Part shown: positions 57,555-64,000 of the stretch, in pieces
Numbering within the stretch: position 1 is the first letter of the stretch
Layout: every line of letters begins with the position of its first letter
From: Hysterangium stoloniferum
Lineage: Eukaryota > Basidiomycota > Agaricomycetes > Hysterangiales > Hysterangiaceae
Direction: 5' to 3'
DNA length: 64,000 bases
NCBI GenBank assembly: GCA_015178975.1
Contig: WHVD01000023.1
Location: 744,001 to 808,000, forward strand
Notes under the pieces: generated by a model
The model's database searches: none
Told to the model about the DNA's origin: nothing
The model's input: only the letters and a program-made list of their open reading frames with translations
Position numbers and translations under genes: made by a program

Positions 57555-58953
57555 ATTCAGCGGATAATTTGTATACGGACGGATGTGGCTATTCATGGAC
57601 ATTGATTTTCTGGACAACGTTTTCCTCCTCTCCGCACACGCATCTCCTATAATCCATTCCTCCTCCCATCTCAATTTCAGTTTGGGTTCCCACACATTCT
57701 TGTGGATGGGTGTAATTTACATCCCTTCCATGATTTACCATTCTTTATGTACATTGCATTGTAAGCCGAGATTTGTTTTCTGGCAAAATCGTTGAGATGT
57801 CTATGATACAATTCTGAAGCGATTTATTACTATCAAATTATCTGTCTGATCCCAAAGGTAGCAGGACCCCTGATATCCCTTATGTTCCGGCGGATACCCA
57901 AAATGGCTAATTTGAAGCCTTCCACCAGGATAAAACTGGGATCCTTCCCAAAATTACCCCGATTAGATCTGCTATGGTAAAATTTCCAAACTCTCGCCCA
58001 AATTGGACATAATGAAATCCGCCAACTTCTCACATCTGACACCGAACAACCAGTTTGGCACAGATTGCGTATACGTTCAACTTATTGGCCGAGCACGTCC
58101 TACGCTGGTTTGTTAATTAATGATTTTATGGCATAAATCCATCTCTTCCCTACGGTTGGGTAAACAACGTCTATGCTGCGGTCTAAAACGGGGCCGGCCG
58201 CGATAAGAGACACCAATGGTGGCAGACACGGGACGCTACATGAAACAATAGACTACAATGTACACAAAAATCGCATGGAAGGAAAAAGGGCAGCTGCTGC
58301 AAATGCAAACATGCTATGAGATGATGGTGGAAGGAACAGAGGCAACAGAGACAAAGTGCTTCACTGGCGAACAAAGACCATGGTAGCGCTTTCATTGCGT
58401 CCGCGTTGGAATACTAGTAGAAGATAGAAGGGGATAGAAGTGACAAGTGACCAGGACACAGAGTCAGCTTGGACGTATTCAATTTTAATCAATCGACTTC
58501 TCAAGGTGTTGAAATGAACCATTGCTTGTTAGGTAATCGCAATCTCTTCTAAATATTTACATGTTCGATACGATTTATTAGCTTGTCGAAACAATTGTCG
58601 CTGCTTGTTGAATATGCCCGCTACCACATTCCCGACCAAATTATAGTGAGGTTGCCTCTCTTTCTAACATTTGAGTAAGTACTGGAGATGCGACTGCCGC
58701 GTTTGTGTGACCAATCGTGACATTTGGGGTTCGATATTGATTTGATATCAGAACGGGTGCTTGACATATTTGTTTCACATGTCAACAGCCACTTCTCCAG
58801 TGGGCGTCGGGGGGTCATACACACACGAAGCAATATCATGTCAACCAGAAGGATTCTTAGATCAGTTATCGGTTTCCTCTTCCATCTTTCACTTCCAGGT
58901 TAGTTCGTTTGCCTTTGTCCAACGTGCACTCAACGAGCTCCAGAAGGAGTTTG
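57555..58953. other. No gene recognised
   Basis: Short frames only (57833-58042 and 58183-58395 on the minus strand), without family resemblance. An alternative upstream exon for the next gene is possible at 58761-58900 but not supported. Confidence 0.35.
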
Positions 58954-60516
58954 ATGGCAAGAATGGCGATCCCATTTGACGATATAAAGCTCCTCTCAAC
59001 CGATTATGCGCCAATGTCATCTGAAGCGGCCGAGATTCGATCCCTTGCCACCATCCGGCATAGTGAACTATCTTCACTCAATGATGCGATTAGGGCGTTA
59101 GAATCGCAGCTCCTAGCCTTTAAGGCAAAGCGTGTGGAAGTCGAGACGTCCTTAACAGTTGCGAATGCATTACTTGCCCCCATTCGAAGGATTCCCATAG
59201 AAATTCTCCAAGAGATTTTCGTGCAGGCTATACCTGCCTTCCGAGAGAATATTGATCCCAGTTCAGACGATTCCTTACCATGGGACTTTGACGAGCATCA
59301 TCCTCAAAAAGTTCGAGCGTCCATAGTTCTAGTATGTCGTCGGTGGAAAGTCGTTGCTGAGAATACACCTCGTGTATGGACAACGATTGCACTCGATTAT
59401 CGACTTCCCTCAGACATGCGTATCGTCGAGCGATGGTTTGCTCAAACAAGACAGCGTCCACTAGATGTATACGTTAGACCCTCCGTGTGGTATAATATAG
59501 ATTATGACTTCACTCACGCCATGATAACCCTGCTCGAAGGACATGTCTCCCGAATGCGCATGTTCATCGCAGATATGGGTCACTATTATCTTCCAGCACC
59601 ATCGATCGCCCGTATGTTCTTTCCCTCCCCGGGGGAACGCTCCGAATTCCCGAATTTGGAAGTTTTCGTTATTATAGGGGGAAACGTGGGCGATTTATCT
59701 GAAATTGTAGGCATGGTGCACGCACCGAGACTGACCTCTCTTGTACTTGGCTCCCAAAGCAATTTCTGGCTTGAAAATATTACCAATGATACATTGGCAT
59801 CTATCAAATGGCTCACTATTAGTTTTAGAAACGGTCCCGCTGACTGGCATTTGGATAGGCTCGCCTTTTGTCGTAATCTCCGTGTGTTGCACTGGGCAGA
59901 TCGTGCACCCCGCATTGTACCACTAAGAGCACCAGTCACCACTACACTTTCCTTACCTTCTCTTCAGTATCTCCACTTATCTGATGGAATTCCGTCGGAT
60001 TTCATCCCATTGTTTGGCCTAATCAACATGCCAGCAGTTCAACTAGTCGCTTTTCGTGCGCCAGCGTTTTCCCATCATCAATTTCCCCCCGTACTGGACT
60101 CGTTAAATGTTTTCCTAGAACGCAGTTCCCTCAAGCTTACCACTTTAAAATTAAAGGATATTTCCATGATCGCGGACGCGACTCGGTTACGCCAGACATT
60201 TCTGGGGCTACCACAGCTTATCTCACTTGAGATCAGCAAGTGCCGCCTAGACACCCACTTTTTCCGTCATACACTTTCATCAACTTGTCCAAATCTTGAA
60301 AGGGTGGTCGTGGAGCATACCACCTTTTCTGTAGAGGATCTCGTATACTTCATGGATACCAGGATACGCGGTCGAACCGGAATATCGGTACAATTGACCG
60401 TTTTAGAGGAGAATTCGGAGAACAATGCATTGGTTTTGGATAGAAGAGATGTGATGAGTCTCAATCAGCTTGAGAGGGAGTACAAACATGCGATTAGGAT
60501 TTACTGGTGCAACTGA
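58954..60516 (+). CDS. F-box protein with LRR-like C-terminus (about 520 aa)
   Basis: Single open frame. I chose the ATG at 58954 (MARMAIPFDDIK); the frame extends 5' only with a non-ATG codon. Residues about 35-70 form a coiled-coil helix (SELSSLNDAIRALESQLLAF). An F-box follows at about 75-95 (LLAPIRRIPIEILQEIFVQA), then VCRRWKVVAENTPRVWTTIA. The rest alternates short beta/alpha pieces with Leu spacing typical of degenerate LRRs (LRVLHWADRAPRI, LSLPSLQYLHLSDGIPSDF). F-box proteins recruit substrates to SCF ubiquitin ligases through Skp1; the variable C-terminus would bind the target. The family is hugely expanded in Agaricomycetes. A paralogue lies 1.6 kb downstream on the same strand. Intact. 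Confidence 0.88.
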   Translation: MARMAIPFDDIKLLSTDYAPMSSEAAEIRSLATIRHSELSSLNDAIRALESQLLAFKAKRVEVETSLTVANALLAPIRRIPIEILQEIFVQAIPAFRENIDPSSDDSLPWDFDEHHPQKVRASIVLVCRRWKVVAENTPRVWTTIALDYRLPSDMRIVERWFAQTRQRPLDVYVRPSVWYNIDYDFTHAMITLLEGHVSRMRMFIADMGHYYLPAPSIARMFFPSPGERSEFPNLEVFVIIGGNVGDLSEIVGMVHAPRLTSLVLGSQSNFWLENITNDTLASIKWLTISFRNGPADWHLDRLAFCRNLRVLHWADRAPRIVPLRAPVTTTLSLPSLQYLHLSDGIPSDFIPLFGLINMPAVQLVAFRAPAFSHHQFPPVLDSLNVFLERSSLKLTTLKLKDISMIADATRLRQTFLGLPQLISLEISKCRLDTHFFRHTLSSTCPNLERVVVEHTTFSVEDLVYFMDTRIRGRTGISVQLTVLEENSENNALVLDRRDVMSLNQLEREYKHAIRIYWCN

Positions 60517-60880
60517 TGCATATCCTTTGGACGAGACACGTCGTAGTCAGTAGTCAACCTACTTAGAATAAGCGGTGCCGCCGCCCGCTAGTGTATGATT
60601 AGCCCCAGACAAATTCGATGATAGACTGAAAGGAAAAATAGATAGTAGATGGTTTACAAGAGAAATGTACATTCTATCCTAGCAATGAAAAAAATCCCAC
60701 CCCGTACTACCACAATACCTCAAGTTCATTGGGCGGTAATCTCGATGCCGGCAACCACAACTAGTGCTACTCCCTTTTTGACAACAAGGGGAGCTGCATA
60801 AAGTGCTGGATACTTAGTTAGTGAAGAAATTAGTGAAGAGTAAATTAGAGATGCTAGGAGTTCGTACTACGAAATGGGTC

Positions 60881-60921
60881 GTGGTATCTGTTGTTTTACA
60901 GATAGAAACTACAGATACCAC
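60881..60921. repeat. Perfect 11-bp inverted repeat, 19-nt loop
   Basis: GTGGTATCTGT at 60881-60891 and ACAGATACCAC at 60911-60921. It could be a small palindromic element or a structured transcript end. Confidence 0.7.
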
Positions 60922-61759
60922 GGCTCAGTGCCATTGCAGCCTGCCCAATCTCGTATCGGTTGTGCTCTCCTTTAGTTGATAGTCAAATAGTCAGTATCCG
61001 GTATCCCACAGCACCCCAGTAGCACCCCCGTTACATCCACGATCGACATTCTAATTCCAAATGGACTCATCAACGTACTTTTGCGTCTCAAGCCTATGTC
61101 CCTGTTGCCGGCCAACTTCAACGATCTCCCACGTCGAAACCCATCTACCACCTCTTCCCTTCGAAGATGAGGTCTTGACCAGTGAGCCTTCCTGTATCGC
61201 TTGATGGGTGTGCGATCCTAATAGAATTTCTCAGCTTCAAATATAATTTTGATTTTACTTCGACTCAAACTTTCAATGGATTATTTAAGACGAAATTCAA
61301 TAATGTCAACGAACGACGAGAGTTGGATGACATAGCAGGTAAGGGGATACCTGTAAGGCATGAAGATCTTAAGTTTCAATAAATAACTAAACACTGAGCT
61401 AAATTTCTAACAAGTCCATAATAGATTAATAGTTCGTGAGCTTTCGTGTATGTCTAGATCTCATCGGTCATAAAATTATCTGAGGCGAATAGTTTTATCT
61501 TATGGAGTCTAATCGTGTAAAGGAGTGCGTGCGACGTGTTGGAAGTTCAAGTGCGACACAGTCTATCAACCCTTTGTTTCCGATTGTCCTGAAAAGACAT
61601 AATTGTTATATAATTTTGTCCGACTCCTTTTTGTTTAGTGTCTCATCACACTGACCTTGTTTCATATAACGTTTTCAACAACGTGATTATTGATTTACTT
61701 ATTTGTACATGAAAAGACTACATTTCGTATTTAGTCTTTGAGCTAGGTACACATCACCT

Positions 61760-61921
61760 CAGACGTTTGCATACTATCTGCGCACGACTGAGGTGAGTTA
61801 ATGGTTTCTTGCTTACCTACTTGTACTTATGCAACACAGTGTAACTGTCTCGTTACAGGTAATTAATCAGACGTTTGCATACTATCTGCGCACGACTGAG
61901 TGTAACTGTCTCGTTACAGGT
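61760..61921. repeat. Two-block direct duplication (33 bp and 23 bp)
   Basis: Block X (33 bp, starting CAGACGTTTGCATACTATCT) is at 61760-61792 and 61868-61900. Block Y (23 bp, AGTGTAACTGTCTCGTTACA and three more) is at 61838-61860 and 61899-61921. In the first pair 45 bp separate X and Y; in the second they overlap by 2 bp. Both blocks are identical between copies. Confidence 0.9.
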
Positions 61922-62097
61922 TATCGTGCTTAAAGTCTTTTACGACGATCAACTTTTTTGGTGTTTATTTCATAATTTTTGAAAAAAAGTGTCACGTTCC
62001 CTGTCACACACTACGTCCTTTGGCGCAACCACATTTTACCCCCAAACCACAGGTATATCGACATCATGCGTAGTCGGTTTTTCCAACTAAATTTGAA

Positions 62098-62104
62098 TAT
62101 ATAG
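62098..62104 (+). promoter_or_regulatory. TATA-like box of the second F-box gene
   Basis: TATATAG lies 30-36 bp upstream of the ATG at 62134. If used, the 5' UTR is very short. Confidence 0.4.
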
Positions 62105-62133
62105 AATCAACCGTAGACGATTGGATTCATGAG

Positions 62134-63729
62134 ATGACGACCACTGACTTCAACATCGACTTGTTGTCCACAGAGCTTCATTCAGAGTCTTTGGAGTCGC
62201 AATCTCTCAAAGTCCAATTGGAGCAACAGCGGGCTGAACTATCTTCAGTAGATGATCGAATAAACATACTTCTTGAAGAGTTGGAGATCTTGAGAAGTAG
62301 GAAGGAGCGCTTGCGGAAGTCGATCAGCATAGGTGACTCGCTCTTTGCCCCCATTCGCAAAATACCGACAGAAATATTGAGGGATATAATGACCTTGACG
62401 GTCCCCGGATTTTTCTCCCAAGATTTTGTTTACGACATGGTAGCCACGTTCCGTGACGTTTCCGTACACCTTGCAGAACCACACCATGCGCGCGGACGTC
62501 TTACGGGGGTATGCCGCCTGTGGAGGGAGCAAGTCAAAAAAATACCTCGTATTTGGAGTACTATCAACATATCTCGTGATATGTATTTGAATGGTTCTAT
62601 TATTGAGGAGCGTTTTAGGTTGGCTAAAGGATGCCCGATTGATTTATGTTTGTGGCCCAAGACATGGTTCAGGGATGCCGACTCGACAAGCAGAGCCGCA
62701 CTTATTAAAACAGTGACGCTGATAGTCAAGTCCCATATCAATCAAATCCGTGTTTTGATAATCGATACTGAGGACCTCTCGTCCGCCGAGTGTGCCTCAT
62801 TGCTCCAATTATTCCCTTCCCAAGCACTAGTCGATCTTCCCGCGCTGGAGGTCTTGTGCATTGCTGATGACGAAGGTCTCTTAAATCAAAATATCCCCAC
62901 TATTCAAGCTCCTTCTCTCTCCTGGCTTTCTGTGGATAACTACGGCGTTAACATTTTCAACCAGTTAACGGACGACTCGATAGCCTCCCTCGAGCAAGTC
63001 ATGATATCGTCCCGCGAAGAAATTCCCTATGATTCCATTTCCCGACTATCACTTTGTCCCAATCTCATTGCCCTCCATTGGTCACATTACGAAAGTATTG
63101 GAGGCGAAGATTCAGAATCAGATTCCGACGAGGCTATCGCATCTCAAGAAAGGTTACACCTCCCTTCATTGCAAACACTTTGCCTATATATTGAATCACC
63201 AGACCGGATGGAGCAACAACGACTCGTGAGACGTCTACAGACGCCGACCTTGGTATCCCTGACTTTCTGTGGCGGCGGCATTTCCGATATTGCCACCCAC
63301 GCTCTTTCCATCATTTTGACTAGCGGTTTACCGTATCTCCAGCATCTCTCACTTAAAGAGTTTACAATTGACGACAACGGCCATAGCAAACTCTTCGATG
63401 GCCTCCCCCAACTTCGAACAATATCATGCACATTCTGTCACTTCGGCGCATCATTTTTCTCAGGCCTCGCGCCTGTTGCTGTGGGAAAGATACCCGCTTG
63501 TCCACTACTCGAAGCCCTATCCCTGGCACGCACTCATTTCCATGTTCCGGAAATAATTCGCCTGGTGAAGACGCGAGCCGTGCCTTGGAATGGCAGCGGA
63601 GGGAGTGCACTTCAGCGTGTTCATGTTGCCCGCTGTCGAACGACAGTTCCAAAAGCCCAAAAAGATGAACTGAGACGCCTTCAGGAGTCGTATGGACATG
63701 TCTTGATTATTGAACATTCTATACATTGA
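62134..63729 (+). CDS. F-box protein with LRR-like C-terminus (531 aa)
   Basis: Single uninterrupted frame from the ATG at 62134 (MTTTDFNIDLLSTELHSESL). Residues about 25-65 are a coiled coil (LKVQLEQQRAELSSVDDRIN). The F-box is at about 70-95 (LFAPIRKIPTEILRDIMTLT), followed by GVCRLWREQVKKIPRIWSTI. LRR-like pieces include LPALEVLCIADDEGLL, LSWLSVDNYGV and LPSLQTLCLYIE. Same architecture as the gene at 58954-60516, so the two are tandem paralogues. The C-terminal regions share little sequence, suggesting different targets. The expected role is substrate adaptor of an SCF ubiquitin ligase. Intact, unlike the F-box remnant at 6.9-7.4 kb. Confidence 0.88.
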   Translation: MTTTDFNIDLLSTELHSESLESQSLKVQLEQQRAELSSVDDRINILLEELEILRSRKERLRKSISIGDSLFAPIRKIPTEILRDIMTLTVPGFFSQDFVYDMVATFRDVSVHLAEPHHARGRLTGVCRLWREQVKKIPRIWSTINISRDMYLNGSIIEERFRLAKGCPIDLCLWPKTWFRDADSTSRAALIKTVTLIVKSHINQIRVLIIDTEDLSSAECASLLQLFPSQALVDLPALEVLCIADDEGLLNQNIPTIQAPSLSWLSVDNYGVNIFNQLTDDSIASLEQVMISSREEIPYDSISRLSLCPNLIALHWSHYESIGGEDSESDSDEAIASQERLHLPSLQTLCLYIESPDRMEQQRLVRRLQTPTLVSLTFCGGGISDIATHALSIILTSGLPYLQHLSLKEFTIDDNGHSKLFDGLPQLRTISCTFCHFGASFFSGLAPVAVGKIPACPLLEALSLARTHFHVPEIIRLVKTRAVPWNGSGGSALQRVHVARCRTTVPKAQKDELRRLQESYGHVLIIEHSIH

Positions 63730-64000
63730 TGAGATGGTTATGGCATACTTTACGTGCAGTCTTGCTTTAATTGATCATTACTTACAGTCCACTGCTCAAC
63801 GTCCTTCCTTTTCTTTGTTCATCATACCTACATACTACATCATCAGTCATATTCACCTTCCTGGATTCGATTGGAATACTCCATCGTGAAACTTCATACT
63901 AGTATTTCGTTTTAATGATTGATGTCGGTTGGCCGGTGAATGGGATCAGTGGTAGAATAACCAAGATTAGTGTAAGACTATTATCTGCTACAGGCGCAGC

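Larger units (their letters stand above)
60517..62133. other. Intergenic between the two F-box genes; hairpin and direct repeats
   Basis: A possible short terminal exon on the minus strand (about 60820-60735, YPALYAAPLVVKKGVALVVV, then a stop) follows acceptor AACTAAG, but I could not find its upstream exon. Otherwise non-coding. The hairpin at 60881-60921 and the direct repeats at 61760-61921 are listed separately. Confidence 0.4.

Noticed and set aside
1..64000. tRNA, rRNA or snRNA genes
   Set aside because: I scanned for cloverleaf-like and conserved box motifs by eye and found none convincing. A tRNAscan-SE and Infernal run would settle this.

Overview
The window comes from a filamentous basidiomycete, almost certainly a mushroom-forming Agaricomycete. 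The genes are broken by short GT-AG introns of about 45-65 nt. The recognisable families are typical of that class: a NACHT-type STAND NTPase, F-box proteins with an N-terminal helix, a macrofage-activating-glycoprotein-like secreted protein, an Agaricomycete P-loop NTPase family, and Kin4 and NIK1-type kinase remnants. About two thirds of the window is repeats and decayed genes. No rRNA, tRNA or CRISPR array was recognised.

Layout. 1-1954 (minus): 5' part of a NACHT NTPase gene running off the left edge. 2.6-8.7 kb: a 538-bp truncated LINE with a 16-bp target-site duplication (TSD), a Ty3 reverse-transcriptase remnant and an F-box remnant. 8.7-11.2 kb: a frameshifted P-loop NTPase gene. 11.6-14.5 kb: a broken Zn2Cys6 transcription factor. 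14.8-20 kb: a repeat island with a two-level AT-rich tandem array, an LTR copy, sixteen perfect 23-bp repeats and a degenerate 21-bp repeat field. 21.3-22.1 kb (minus): a conserved gene of unknown function, with a 6-kb non-LTR retrotransposon (22176-28185, 14-bp TSD) inserted 54 bp upstream of its ATG. 29-30.3 kb: a JmjC demethylase scrap and a degenerate satellite. 31.4 kb: a small secreted cysteine-containing protein.

34.3-46.4 kb is a retrotransposon nest. Two decayed minus-strand Ty3-type elements (G1 and G2) carry solo LTRs of several families. Most junctions have 5-bp TSDs, so the insertion order can be read directly: LTR D inside LTR B1 inside the G1 gag-pol frame; LTR A and LTR C inside LTR B2; LTR A inside the G2 leader. 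47.3-50.8 kb holds 3' pieces of three unrelated genes (Kin4-like kinase, NIK1-like histidine kinase, P-loop NTPase), all inactive.

From 51.3 kb rightwards the window is genic. It holds an 18-exon membrane-anchored amidohydrolase with three micro-exons (minus), a five-exon secreted, probably GPI-anchored, glycoprotein (plus), and two F-box genes in tandem (plus). I see no pathway-level cluster. The most informative content is the dated nesting of transposons and the unusual repeats. All family assignments rest on motifs recognised by eye and were not checked by database search.
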